In this document: positions 8,098 through 15,893 of the stretch, in pieces
Position numbering within the stretch: position 1 is the first letter of the stretch
How the letters are laid out: each line of letters starts with the position of its first letter
NCBI GenBank assembly: GCA_038239345.1
Contig: JBBSEX010000001.1
Span: forward strand, 124,001 to 188,000
Direction of reading: 5' to 3'
Length of the DNA: 64,000 nucleotides
Source: JBBSEX01 sp038239345
GTDB taxonomy: Bacteria; Acidobacteriota; Terriglobia; Bryobacterales; Bryobacteraceae
Program-made: the position numbers and the translations under genes
Notes under the pieces: generated by a model
What the model was told of the DNA's origin: nothing
What the model saw: the letters and a program-made list of their open reading frames with translations, nothing else
Database searches by the model: none

Positions 8098-9851
8098 TAT
8101 CCAGCCTTCCGTGAAAGTAGAATTTGCTTTGAATCAGCGCTATCTTGTGGTTCCAGCCAGAACTCCCGGGCCTGCTTGTTCGCTCTCATCGCCGGCTGGG
8201 GCAAGCGTACCGCCGAAGCGGGAAGCAGATCGGGATAAGCAACCGCGGCCATGCTCGATAGGGGAACGATAGCAATCGGAAAACGGCTTCTAGCGCGGCG
8301 CATTAGCTTGATGGCTCCCCGGCCGTCTCGATCAGGTGCAATCGATAGCGGCAAGGGAACTGCCTTTGACCCTTGCAGTGGCGCCGGTGCCACTGGCAAC
8401 GCTTCCATCGATCGCGATCCCGCGCCCGGAATCCGGGAGAGCCGTAAGCCACTGGGAGCTGGCGATACTCCGCTGTCCCGCACCGCGTGCACTGCCTCCG
8501 CTATCCGGTATTCCGGACGCGATTGCAGCGCTACGGGGAACGCGGGTTGCAAGGGCGCGGGCGCCAAATCGGCTCCGCCCGGAAGTGCGTCTAGCACCAG
8601 CACCTTCGGGATGGCGCGAAATCCGGGAGCGGCGGTCTGGCGTAAGGCAACACTTGTTTTAGCTAGCTCCAAACGCCACGAAAACAAAGCGTCGATCCGC
8701 GCCATTCGCTTTACCGGCGGCGTAATCTGGGGGCTTTCGTTACACTCGAATTCGCCACAAACGCTGCGGTGTTTCACTCCATCGGGGAAGGGAATCACGA
8801 TCTGCCCGAAGAATACCGGCGAAAGCGATCCCCGCTGGACGCTCGATGCCAGCCGCGGCGCAGCCGAAAGGATCCCTGCCAACTCCGTCCAGAGGTCGCC
8901 CAATCTGGCGCCCGCCATTCTTATCGTGCCCGTTCGCGACGGACTTGTCGTCTGATGTTTGGGCCACGTCGCGCGCCGCCAGCGAATCGGTAAACGCCCA
9001 TAACCCCCACGCCTGGTGCGCGCTCCCGTCGAATTCGCCTCGAAGGTCGGTATCGGGACCGGGCCGGCTCGGGGTGGATCGGGCACCGCGATTTTCGGCG
9101 TCGCCACTGCCAGCGGAGCGGCTACGACCGGGGAAATTGCTTCCACCGCTTGCGCCTCATTTTTCTGTATCGGCGCTTGCGGCTCGTTATTTTCTACCGG
9201 CGCGAGCACCTCTTGCGAAACGGCTTCCATCGCAAATAGGAACTCCGGAACGGGCGGATTTAAATCGTCTTCCAGGTAATCGCTGGCCGTTTCCGGCTCC
9301 TCGACCACTGCGGGGATCATCGTTAGAGCGCAGGCCGGCAGCGCCGAATCCAGAGTGTCATGCAAGGGCTGAAACAGTGTCCCGCCTATAAAAGGCGTCC
9401 AACGATGCTGGAACCGCTTCCGCTTCATGTCCAGGAAATCGGGCAACGCCTGGCGGCGGTAGGTTCCCAGCGGTGGTTCAGTGATTATTGGACGCGGCGG
9501 GGGCGAAGTCTTTGGCGGCAGCGGCGAAGCCTTGGGCGGTGCGGGCGAAGCTTTTGGCGGTGCGGCCGATTTACCCTGCGCTACATTGGCTGGCGCTGGT
9601 TTGGGCGGTGCCGGTTTGGGAGGTGCTGGTTTCAGAGCGGGGATCGGGATCGACTTCGCCTTCTTCGCAGCCGGCATCGAGGCTGGCGCCACCGTTCGAA
9701 CAACCGTGGAACTCCGCGCGGCTACCAGCCGCTCCACCGCCAGACGATCGCGTTGATCTACGTAGGCGCGCTCATGCGACTTGTTGCAAAACTTTTCCTG
9801 CTTGAGCTTTTGCAGGAGATTGAGCGCCTGTCCACAGTGAAGACAATTCAT
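8097..9851 (-). CDS. Unknown protein with N-terminal zinc finger and Pro/Ala/Lys-rich linker
   Basis: From the ATG at 9851 the product has about 584 residues. It starts MNCLHCGQALNLLQKLKQEK, a small Cys-x2-Cys finger with a further Cys in FCNKSHER, then a basic helix. Next comes a low-complexity linker of KPAPP and PPKASP units, then a long segment with no domain I recognise. There is no signal peptide. The reading frame is open further upstream, but the finger gives a natural N-terminus. The stop overlaps the start of the TPR gene (TAATG), which argues for a shared role. Function unknown. Confidence 0.62.
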   Translation of the reverse strand: MNCLHCGQALNLLQKLKQEKFCNKSHERAYVDQRDRLAVERLVAARSSTVVRTVAPASMPAAKKAKSIPIPALKPAPPKPAPPKPAPANVAQGKSAAPPKASPAPPKASPLPPKTSPPPRPIITEPPLGTYRRQALPDFLDMKRKRFQHRWTPFIGGTLFQPLHDTLDSALPACALTMIPAVVEEPETASDYLEDDLNPPVPEFLFAMEAVSQEVLAPVENNEPQAPIQKNEAQAVEAISPVVAAPLAVATPKIAVPDPPRAGPVPIPTFEANSTGARTRRGGYGRLPIRWRRATWPKHQTTSPSRTGTIRMAGARLGDLWTELAGILSAAPRLASSVQRGSLSPVFFGQIVIPFPDGVKHRSVCGEFECNESPQITPPVKRMARIDALFSWRLELAKTSVALRQTAAPGFRAIPKVLVLDALPGGADLAPAPLQPAFPVALQSRPEYRIAEAVHAVRDSGVSPAPSGLRLSRIPGAGSRSMEALPVAPAPLQGSKAVPLPLSIAPDRDGRGAIKLMRRARSRFPIAIVPLSSMAAVAYPDLLPASAVRLPQPAMRANKQAREFWLEPQDSADSKQILLSRKAG

Positions 9852-9925
9852 CCCGGCCCTGCAGCGCTTGGGAACACTGACCTTGAATGTAACACGCCTT
9901 CTACTACTTAGAGCCTGTGAATTGA

Positions 9926-9942
9926 AGGCCCTGATGGGGCCT
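9926..9942. repeat. Short GC-rich inverted repeat between divergent genes
   Basis: AGGCCC and GGGCCT form a 6-bp stem with a 5-base loop in the 253-bp gap between the zinc-finger protein and the SDR gene. No T-tract follows, so it is not a convincing terminator. It may act in the 5' leader of either transcript, or have no role. The rest of this gap shows no clear feature. Confidence 0.3.
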
Positions 9943-10104
9943 CTCACCCCCCTCATATTGCTTACTTCTTCTAGGGGATCCGAGCTAAAGCGCGGTACCA
10001 GAAAGCGCCGATTCCAGTCCCACGCCTGAATCCTGCCGATCCTAGGCAGCATCTTTTTGACAGTTGTCGAAGTATCTAATTGATGACGGAATAAGAGAAG
10101 AAAA

Positions 10105-10851
10105 ATGAGCAAACTCACAGGAAAAGTAGCAGTTGTCACAGGCGCATCCAAGGGGATCGGAGCCGCCATCGCTAAATCGCTCGCCGCCGCGGGCGCGTCC
10201 GTGATTGTAAATTACGCCTCCAGCAAGGCTGGCGCGGATTCCGTTGTTGCCGCAATCGCAGCAGCGGGTGGAAAGGCCGTGGCCGTCGCCGGCGACGTCT
10301 CCAAGATCGCTGAAGCGCAAGGCATTATCGACGCTGCCATTAAGACATACGGACGCCTCGACATCCTTGTAAACAATTCTGGGGTGTACGAATTTGGTGC
10401 AATCGAAGCCATCACGCCGGAGCAATTTCACAAGCTCTTCGATATCAATGTGCTGGGTCTTTTGCTCACCACGCAGGCCGCCGTGAAACACTTGGGCGAA
10501 GGCGCCAGTATCATCAACATCAGCTCCACCGCCAGCAGAATCACACCTCCCCAATCCGCCGTCTACAGCGCCACCAAAGGCGCGGTCGACGCCATAACGG
10601 GCGTACTCTCCAAGGAACTCGGAGCGAGGAAGATCCGCGTCAACTCCATTAATCCCGGCATGGTCGAAACCGAAGGAACGCACTCCGGCGGCTTCATCGG
10701 CTCCGATTTTGAGAAAGGCTTGATCACCCAAACACCTCTCGGCCGCATCGGCCAACCCGGTGACATCGCCTCGGTCGCCGTCTTTCTCGCCTCGGACGAT
10801 TCCGCCTGGGTCACCGGCGAGCAGGTCCTGGTCAGCGGCGGCCTCCGCTAA
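10105..10851 (+). CDS. SDR-family oxidoreductase (FabG-like)
   Basis: Classical short-chain dehydrogenase/reductase of 248 residues. It has the cofactor motif TGASKGIG (residues 12-19), the NNSG motif (90-93), and the catalytic triad with Ser140/141, Tyr154 and Lys158 in YSATK. A hydrophobic C-terminus ending VLVSGGLR is typical. The subgroup resembles glucose 1-dehydrogenase or 3-oxoacyl-ACP reductase; the true substrate is unknown. An AAGAGAAG ribosome site precedes the ATG. It stands alone, 90 bases upstream of the PadR gene, with an inverted repeat between them. Confidence 0.9.
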   Translation: MSKLTGKVAVVTGASKGIGAAIAKSLAAAGASVIVNYASSKAGADSVVAAIAAAGGKAVAVAGDVSKIAEAQGIIDAAIKTYGRLDILVNNSGVYEFGAIEAITPEQFHKLFDINVLGLLLTTQAAVKHLGEGASIINISSTASRITPPQSAVYSATKGAVDAITGVLSKELGARKIRVNSINPGMVETEGTHSGGFIGSDFEKGLITQTPLGRIGQPGDIASVAVFLASDDSAWVTGEQVLVSGGLR

Positions 10852-10871
10852 TTCCAACAGGCGGGGGTAAG

Positions 10872-10917
10872 AGGTAGGCGGTCAAGAAATTTCTCGAGGT
10901 ACCTTGACAGCCTACCT
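10872..10917. promoter_or_regulatory. Inverted repeat and promoter of the PadR-permease unit
   Basis: AGGTAGGCGGTCAAG (10872-10886) and CTTGACAGCCTACCT (10903-10917) form a 15-base inverted repeat with one mismatch and a 16-base spacer. The right arm contains a TTGACA -35 box (10904-10909). A CATACT-like -10 near 10929 would start transcription at about 10941, beside the PadR ATG at 10943. The layout fits a PadR operator for self-repression. It could also form an RNA hairpin after the SDR gene, but there is no T-run. Confidence 0.55.
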
Positions 10918-10942
10918 ACCTAGCGTGTCATACTAGACCAAA

Positions 10943-11272
10943 ATGGCTGGCAAGAAGACCGATCTTATCCAAGGCACGCTGGATCTGCTGATACTCAAAA
11001 CCATCGCCCAGGAGCCGATACACGGCTATGGAATCGCCCAACGAATACTTGTTACATCGAAAGAAATCCTGCAGGTACAGCAGGGATCTCTATACCCGGC
11101 GTTGCATCGCTTGCAGCGCAAGGGGCTCCTCCAATCGGAGTGGAAAGAGTCCGGCGCTGGACCCATGGCGAAATATTACGCTTTGACAGCGGCCGGGCGG
11201 AAGAGTTTGCAGGAAGAAAAAGAGCAGTGGCAGCGATATGCGGGCGCGATCGCGCTGGTGCTTGAGTCTTAG
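10943..11272 (+). CDS. PadR-family transcriptional regulator
   Basis: The 109-residue winged-helix regulator starts MAGKKTDLIQGTLDLLILKT and continues HGYGIAQRI, the standard PadR N-terminus. It also has the wing segment SLYPALHRLQRKGLL and the KYYALTAAG turn. It is the short PadR type found immediately upstream of ADOP-type permeases in acidobacteria, 15 bases ahead of the permease. No ribosome site precedes the ATG and the predicted transcription start is almost at the ATG, so the message may be leaderless. Probable repressor of its own operon; the inducer is unknown. Confidence 0.9.
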   Translation: MAGKKTDLIQGTLDLLILKTIAQEPIHGYGIAQRILVTSKEILQVQQGSLYPALHRLQRKGLLQSEWKESGAGPMAKYYALTAAGRKSLQEEKEQWQRYAGAIALVLES

Positions 11273-11287
11273 TTTTAGGAGGACCGA

Positions 11288-12715
11288 ATGCGTTTCCCCT
11301 GGAATCGAATGGAGACCGACCTGAAGCAGGAGCTTGCCCATCACCTGCATGAGTTGCAAGCCGAGTATGTACGCCGCGGTCACTCGGCTGAAGAGGCGCT
11401 GTGGATGGCCAGGCGAGAGTTCGGCGGCAGTGAGCAAGTGAAGGAGCGGTGCCGGGATGAGCGGCGTTTCGCCTGGATGTCTGGCATCCGGCAAGACATA
11501 ACTTTCGCCCTTCGACAGATGCGCCGTTCTCCGGGATTTGCCATCACCGCCGTCCTGACACTGGCCCTCGGCATCGCCGCGAATATCATCGTTTTCGGCG
11601 TCGTGCAAGCATTGTTTCTGCGGCCCCTGGATGTGCCTCAGCCGGAACAGGTGATGACGCTCGCCCACAGTGATCGGGCCTATCCAATTTTTTCGAATCC
11701 GGAAGTGCGCGATGTCCGGGACTCGAACACCGTTTTTTCTGCCGTCGCCGCCTGGGGCGTTTGGAATGTCGGTCTTGAGGCCGACGGCGCCACCCGCCCT
11801 GTCTGGGGATTCCCGGTGAGCGGGCAGTACTTTGAAGTTCTCTCCGTAAAGCCAATCCTCGGGCGGCTTCTGCAGCGTGCCGATGACAGCCACGCCGGAG
11901 CATCGGATGCCGTGGTGCTTTCCTCGCCAGGCTGGAAGAGTTATTTTGGTTCGGATCCCAACATCGTCGGGAAAACGATCCGTATTAACAAGCATCCGTA
12001 CGCCATCGTCGGCGTCACTCCCGCAGGCTTTTACGGGACCGAAAAGTTTCTGCAGCCCGCCTTTTTCATTCCAATGTCGAATGCCGCATTGCTGGGCGAG
12101 GGCAATCTTGAGTCGCGTCGCGAACCGAATTCCTGGGCGGTCGTCCGCATCAAGAACGGCGTCACCATGCCGCAAGTGCAAACGGAATTGAACACGATCG
12201 CTTCCGGCCTTGCCCACCGCTATCCGAAAGAAGAAGAAAAGCTGACCCTCACGCTAACCCGTCCCGGTCTGATGGGAGATTTCATGGGCAAGCCGGCGCG
12301 AGCTTTTCTTGCGGGCGTGATGGGGTTGGCCGGTATCGTGCTGCTCGCCGCTTGCGCGAATCTTGGCGGTCTGTTCGCTGCCCGTACAGCGGACCGTACC
12401 CGTGAAATCGCCATCCGCATGGCCATCGGGTCAAGCCGCTGGCGTATTCTTCGCCAGATCCTGGTCGAGGCCTTGATCATTTCCATTCTCGGCGGTGCCT
12501 TCGCTTGCGGCTTAGCTTGGTTCGCCCTCACTGGACTCGCCAGTTGGCATCCACCCACCGAATACCCCATGGCACTCTTTGTCGGGCCGCAGCCATCGTT
12601 GCTCCTGGCGGCGTTGCTTACCTCGGTGCTTGCCGGGCTTGTGTTCGGCGTGATGCCTTTGCGTCAAATCTTTAGAACCGATCCCAACGACGCGATCAAG
12701 AGTAGTGGAAATTAA
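11288..12715 (+). CDS. ADOP-type (MacB-like) permease, N-terminal half, ended by an in-frame stop
   Basis: This is the first half of a duplicated orphan permease. A cytosolic N-terminal segment (DLKQELAHHLHELQAEY) is followed by a MacB periplasmic-core domain after the first membrane helix (SPGFAITAVLTLALGIAANI). An FtsX-type three-helix block then carries REIAIRMAIGSSRWRI. There is a strong AGGAGG site before the ATG. Full-length relatives run to about 800-880 residues; here TAA at 12713-12715 stops translation at residue 475, just before the linker to the second half, which continues in the same frame. No ATPase is encoded nearby, as usual for this type. Natural role unknown. Confidence 0.85.
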   Translation: MRFPWNRMETDLKQELAHHLHELQAEYVRRGHSAEEALWMARREFGGSEQVKERCRDERRFAWMSGIRQDITFALRQMRRSPGFAITAVLTLALGIAANIIVFGVVQALFLRPLDVPQPEQVMTLAHSDRAYPIFSNPEVRDVRDSNTVFSAVAAWGVWNVGLEADGATRPVWGFPVSGQYFEVLSVKPILGRLLQRADDSHAGASDAVVLSSPGWKSYFGSDPNIVGKTIRINKHPYAIVGVTPAGFYGTEKFLQPAFFIPMSNAALLGEGNLESRREPNSWAVVRIKNGVTMPQVQTELNTIASGLAHRYPKEEEKLTLTLTRPGLMGDFMGKPARAFLAGVMGLAGIVLLAACANLGGLFAARTADRTREIAIRMAIGSSRWRILRQILVEALIISILGGAFACGLAWFALTGLASWHPPTEYPMALFVGPQPSLLLAALLTSVLAGLVFGVMPLRQIFRTDPNDAIKSSGN

Positions 12716-12754
12716 TCCTTCGCGGGCAGGCGCTGGGCACTGCGCGATGTCCTG

Positions 12755-13918
12755 TTGGCCGCTCAAATCGCCCTCTGCTGCGTTACCGTAACGGCCGCGA
12801 TCGTCTCGCTGCGTGGCCTCACCAAAGAAATGACGATGGATCTCGGTTTCAATCCGAAGCATGCCGTAGTTACGAAATTCGAGTTGAGTCAGGCCGGTTA
12901 TTCCGCCGTCGCCGCGGATCAGTTCCAGCGTCAGCTTCTGGAAAGAGTTTCGCAGCTCCCGGGAGTGGTAGCGGCGGCCTACGCGCACACCACCCCCCTC
13001 AACCAGGACACGTCCGATTCTGCGGTCTACTCGCAACAAACTACCGATTTCCTGCCCTCGAGCAAAGCGTTTAGCGCGTACGACTATTACGTGTCGCCGG
13101 GATATTTCAACGCCGCCGAGACGCCACTGCTCGAGGGGCGCGACGTTAGCTCGTCCGACACCGCGACGACACCTGCCGTGACGGTTGTGAATCAGCAGTT
13201 CGCCCGCCATCTGTTCCACTCCGAGCATGCCGTCGGCCGCTACTTCAAGAATTCATCCGGAGTTTCGATCCAGATCGTAGGCATTGTGAAAGATGGAAAA
13301 TATCTCACACTCAGCGAAGATCCCGAGGACGCAGCGTTCTATCCAATCTCGCAGCACGCGGCCACCAAGGCATCGCTCGTAGTCCGGATACGGCCCGATT
13401 CCACCGATGTGGCCACGAACGATATGGCTTCCACGGTCCGCAAAGTGATTCGCGATCTCGACCCCACGGTTCCTATCCGCGAATCCAGCCCCTGGAGCAA
13501 CCAGCTAGGACTCACGTTCTTCGTATCCCAAGTGGCCACCGCCGCCCTCGGCGTCTTTGGTGCTTTCGGACTCCTGCTCTCCGTCGCCGGCACCTTCGGC
13601 CTCGCCTCCTACACGGTCAGCAAGCGCCTGCGCGAACTGAGTATCCGGGTCGCGCTAGGAGCGCCGGCGAAGCTGATTCTTGGAGCGGCTCTGGGCCGTA
13701 TACTCGTGCTGCTGGCAAGCGGCTCCGTAGTTGGTATCGTGTTGGGCGCCGCGGCCAGCCGGCTGCTCTCGGCTATCGTTTACCAAGCCTCCGCGCAAGA
13801 TCCCTGGGTGCTTGCCGCTGTGACGTTCACCATGCTCCTCAGCGCGTCGCTCTCGGTCGCCGGTCCCGTCAGACGAGCCCTGCGCATCGATCCGGCAACC
13901 CTGCTCCGCGAACAATAA
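12755..13918 (+). CDS. ADOP-type permease, C-terminal half (in frame with 11288-12715)
   Basis: This is the second MacB-core plus FtsX unit of the same permease. The reading frame runs on without a gap from the stop codon at 12713 (SFAGRRWALRDVLLAAQIAL and onward). It includes a complete periplasmic core, three C-terminal helices, the KRLRELSIRVALGAPAK block, and the usual ending RIDPATLLREQ. The first possible restart is a TTG at 12755, just inside the first membrane helix of this half, with no good ribosome site. Either the gene is a recent nonsense pseudogene, or two half-proteins are made, or the stop is read through. Everything after the stop looks under selection. Confidence 0.7.
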   Translation: MAAQIALCCVTVTAAIVSLRGLTKEMTMDLGFNPKHAVVTKFELSQAGYSAVAADQFQRQLLERVSQLPGVVAAAYAHTTPLNQDTSDSAVYSQQTTDFLPSSKAFSAYDYYVSPGYFNAAETPLLEGRDVSSSDTATTPAVTVVNQQFARHLFHSEHAVGRYFKNSSGVSIQIVGIVKDGKYLTLSEDPEDAAFYPISQHAATKASLVVRIRPDSTDVATNDMASTVRKVIRDLDPTVPIRESSPWSNQLGLTFFVSQVATAALGVFGAFGLLLSVAGTFGLASYTVSKRLRELSIRVALGAPAKLILGAALGRILVLLASGSVVGIVLGAAASRLLSAIVYQASAQDPWVLAAVTFTMLLSASLSVAGPVRRALRIDPATLLREQ

Positions 13919-13963
13919 TTTCGGCATTACGCAATACGGCAGCAAAAGTTAAATAGTGGCAAA

Positions 13964-13976
13964 GGTGTCTGACACC
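13964..13976. repeat. GGTGTCTGACACC palindrome between convergent genes
   Basis: A 13-base near-perfect palindrome sits in the 69-bp gap between the permease and the small membrane protein. Closely related CTGACACC and GTCAGACACC strings recur in the repeat patch at 18.2-18.9 kb. The shared core and intergenic placement suggest a dispersed REP-type element. No T-run follows, so a terminator role is only possible. Confidence 0.5.
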
Positions 13977-13987
13977 CAATTAGACAC

Positions 13988-14194
13988 TCACGACTTTGCG
14001 CTCCGTCTTACATTTTCCAGGAGCGTCAGGGCTAGTGCGCCAAACAGCAGCGGTCCGCGCCAATGCTCACCGGCGACGACGCGAGGAAAAACAAAAATCG
14101 CCAATCCCAAACAAGCCAGGATACCGATCGTGAAGCTCGCGTCCTCAACGAACAGTCCCCAGAGTTCCCGGATTGCCGTGATAATCGCCTTCAT
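13988..14194 (-). CDS. Small two-helix membrane protein partnered with the FTR1-like gene
   Basis: The 68-residue protein has two hydrophobic segments (FTIGILACLGLAIFVFPRVV and RGPLLFGALALTLLENV). Its ATG overlaps the stop of the upstream membrane-protein gene by 4 bases (ATGA), a strong sign of co-translation. No known domain is apparent. It is probably a small accessory subunit of the larger membrane protein, or a stand-alone inner-membrane protein. The assignment rests on gene coupling, not homology. Confidence 0.65.
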   Translation of the reverse strand: MKAIITAIRELWGLFVEDASFTIGILACLGLAIFVFPRVVAGEHWRGPLLFGALALTLLENVRRSAKS

Positions 14195-14946
14195 GAAGCC
14201 GCCGCGATGACACGTGCGCGTTTGGCGGCCACGACGGCCAGCGCAGAGACCAGCAGAAAGCCCACGATCAGCCCGACCAGCGCCAGATCCTCACCCCACC
14301 AGGGAAATCCCAAACCTTCTCCAACCCAGAACACGCCAAAGGCCGAGAGCAAGATTCCGACAGTGAACTTCAGCATATTCTCAGGGACGCGAGCCAGCGG
14401 CCTTCGCAGCGCTATGCCCACCAGAATCACCAATACGCCCGCGGCGGCGGCCCCAAGCGCGGCAGGGAGAAGCATCCCGCCCACGCCGGTCGCGATTACG
14501 ATGAAGATCACCTCCAGGCCCTCCAGCATGACGGCTTTGAAGGAAGTCGCGAGCGCGACGAAGTCCAGTCTGGCGCGCGTTGCAGGCGTTGCCAGAACGT
14601 CTTGCTGCAGCTCCGCCGCCTCCTTGTTGTAAATCGCCGTTTCGTCATGCAGGCCAATCACTCCGGCCGACCGGAGAATCGCTTTCCGCAACCAACGCAG
14701 TCCGAAAAGCAGCAGGAGCGTGCCGATCGCCAATTGCAGCGTATGGAGTGGCACCCGTTGCAGCGCTGGACCAAAGAGCGCCACCAGCAATGCCAACGCC
14801 ACCACGCCCGCACCGGCCCCCAGTAACGCGGAACGCCACCCGCGAATTGTGCCCACCGCGAGAACAATCGTCAGCGCCTCCACGAATTCCACCAGCGACG
14901 CCAGAAATGCAGCGGAAATCGCCGTTCCCGCGTGAGCCCAATTCAT
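14191..14946 (-). CDS. COG4280-like membrane protein with two ExxE motifs (FTR1-like)
   Basis: A predicted inner-membrane protein of 251 residues with about seven hydrophobic helices. The first helix carries EFVEALTIVLAVG (Glu20, Glu23) and a middle helix carries LEGLEVIFIV (Glu142, Glu145). This twin E-x-x-E layout recalls the REGLE motifs of FTR1/EfeU ferric-iron permeases, although the leading Arg is missing. I read the family as the uncharacterised COG4280 group. The ATG at 14946 follows a GAAGAG ribosome site. The gene lies downstream of two c-type cytochrome genes and overlaps the small membrane protein. Metal transport is inference. Confidence 0.72.
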   Translation of the reverse strand: MNWAHAGTAISAAFLASLVEFVEALTIVLAVGTIRGWRSALLGAGAGVVALALLVALFGPALQRVPLHTLQLAIGTLLLLFGLRWLRKAILRSAGVIGLHDETAIYNKEAAELQQDVLATPATRARLDFVALATSFKAVMLEGLEVIFIVIATGVGGMLLPAALGAAAAGVLVILVGIALRRPLARVPENMLKFTVGILLSAFGVFWVGEGLGFPWWGEDLALVGLIVGFLLVSALAVVAAKRARVIAAAS

Positions 14947-15025
14947 TCTCTTATTCTCTTCGATTTTTCCCCTCAATCCAAAGTGAGAATGCTGGTCACT
15001 ACATTACCGGCGTTCCTTGGCTGCG

Positions 15026-15400
15026 CTACTTGGCTAGGCTCTTCAAGTAAGCGATGATGGCTGCCCGTTCGCCCGGGTCGGAAACACGGAAGGCCATATC
15101 GTTGTCCAGTATCAATGCTTCTGGATCCGTCAACCAGCGGTCTAACGATCCCTCATTCCACGCCAGGTGAGATGCTTTCAACGAATCTGAATAGGGAAAC
15201 CCTGCGTCGGACGCTGCCGGACGCCCGAACACCCGCCGCAGCTTGGGACCCGTGCGAACCTGATCCAGATTATGACATCCCGTACAACGCCGTTCAAAAA
15301 TGTCCTTCCCCTTGCCGATTTCGCCTGCGTTCGGCGCAGCCGATAACAAGAGCAGAGGTATCGCCGCGATCAAAGACATCCAGCCTATTTGTTGTTTCAT
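15026..15400 (-). CDS. Class I c-type cytochrome
   Basis: Exported monohaem cytochrome of 124 residues. A signal peptide (about residues 1-25) is followed by the haem site CTGCH (Cys39, Cys42, His43), a GPKLRRVFGR loop, and a likely distal ligand Met102 in NDMAFRV. This is the cytochrome c2/c550 pattern, with the C-terminal helix ERAAIIAYLKSL. It should carry electrons in the periplasm. The gene starts 3 bases after the haem-binding protein gene ends, so they are co-transcribed. The electron donor and acceptor are unknown. Confidence 0.9.
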   Translation of the reverse strand: MKQQIGWMSLIAAIPLLLLSAAPNAGEIGKGKDIFERRCTGCHNLDQVRTGPKLRRVFGRPAASDAGFPYSDSLKASHLAWNEGSLDRWLTDPEALILDNDMAFRVSDPGERAAIIAYLKSLAK

Positions 15401-15403
15401 GCT

Positions 15404-15880
15404 TTATTTCGTTTCCTCCGCCGGCGATCGCAGGCGACGTTGCTCGGTCTTCGTCCACGTGTAGATAATCATGCTTTCCGCCGCCGATAGCTTATTCCCC
15501 GGATGTAGCAGTAGATATCGCGCGGGAGGCATGGAGCCGGCCCTGGCTCGCACGCCTACTTCGGAAAGCAGCGTAAGCTGCTTTTCCGAACCGTATTCAC
15601 TCCAACATGAGAAGTTGAGTTCCGCACGGCCTTGCATGACTTCGCGCTCCAACAGCCACGATGCGGGGAACAGCCGCGAATACAGGGGCCAATGGGTTTG
15701 GTTGGAGTGGCAATCGATGCACTTCCCGGCGAGGATACTTTTCACCTCCGGGGGAATTTGTGCTCCGCTTAAAAGATCGGCATTCGTCGATGGGATGCTC
15801 CGCGGATTTCCGCTTGGATGTAAAAAGGAGAGCGCGATGGACAGTGTCAAACCTGCTCCTGCGATATATAAAATCTTCAT
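15404..15880 (-). CDS. Haem-binding domain (Haem_bd) c-type protein
   Basis: The 158-residue protein has an N-terminal signal or anchor (MKILYIAGAGLTLSIALSFL) and one c-type site CIDCH (Cys54, Cys57, His58). The HSNQTHWPLYSRLFPASW stretch that follows and the RAGSMPPARYLLLHP segment are typical of the Haem_bd family. Members are periplasmic and often sit beside class I cytochromes and metallophosphoesterases, as here. The biochemical role is not established; redox relay or haem-based sensing are both possible. Confidence 0.85.
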   Translation of the reverse strand: MKILYIAGAGLTLSIALSFLHPSGNPRSIPSTNADLLSGAQIPPEVKSILAGKCIDCHSNQTHWPLYSRLFPASWLLEREVMQGRAELNFSCWSEYGSEKQLTLLSEVGVRARAGSMPPARYLLLHPGNKLSAAESMIIYTWTKTEQRRLRSPAEETK

Positions 15881-15893
15881 GGCTGGGGCGAAC

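Noticed and set aside
8097..10169. A 690-codon frame for the zinc-finger protein
   Set aside because: The extension crosses the SDR promoter region and the SDR start, and has no recognisable content before MNCLHCG.
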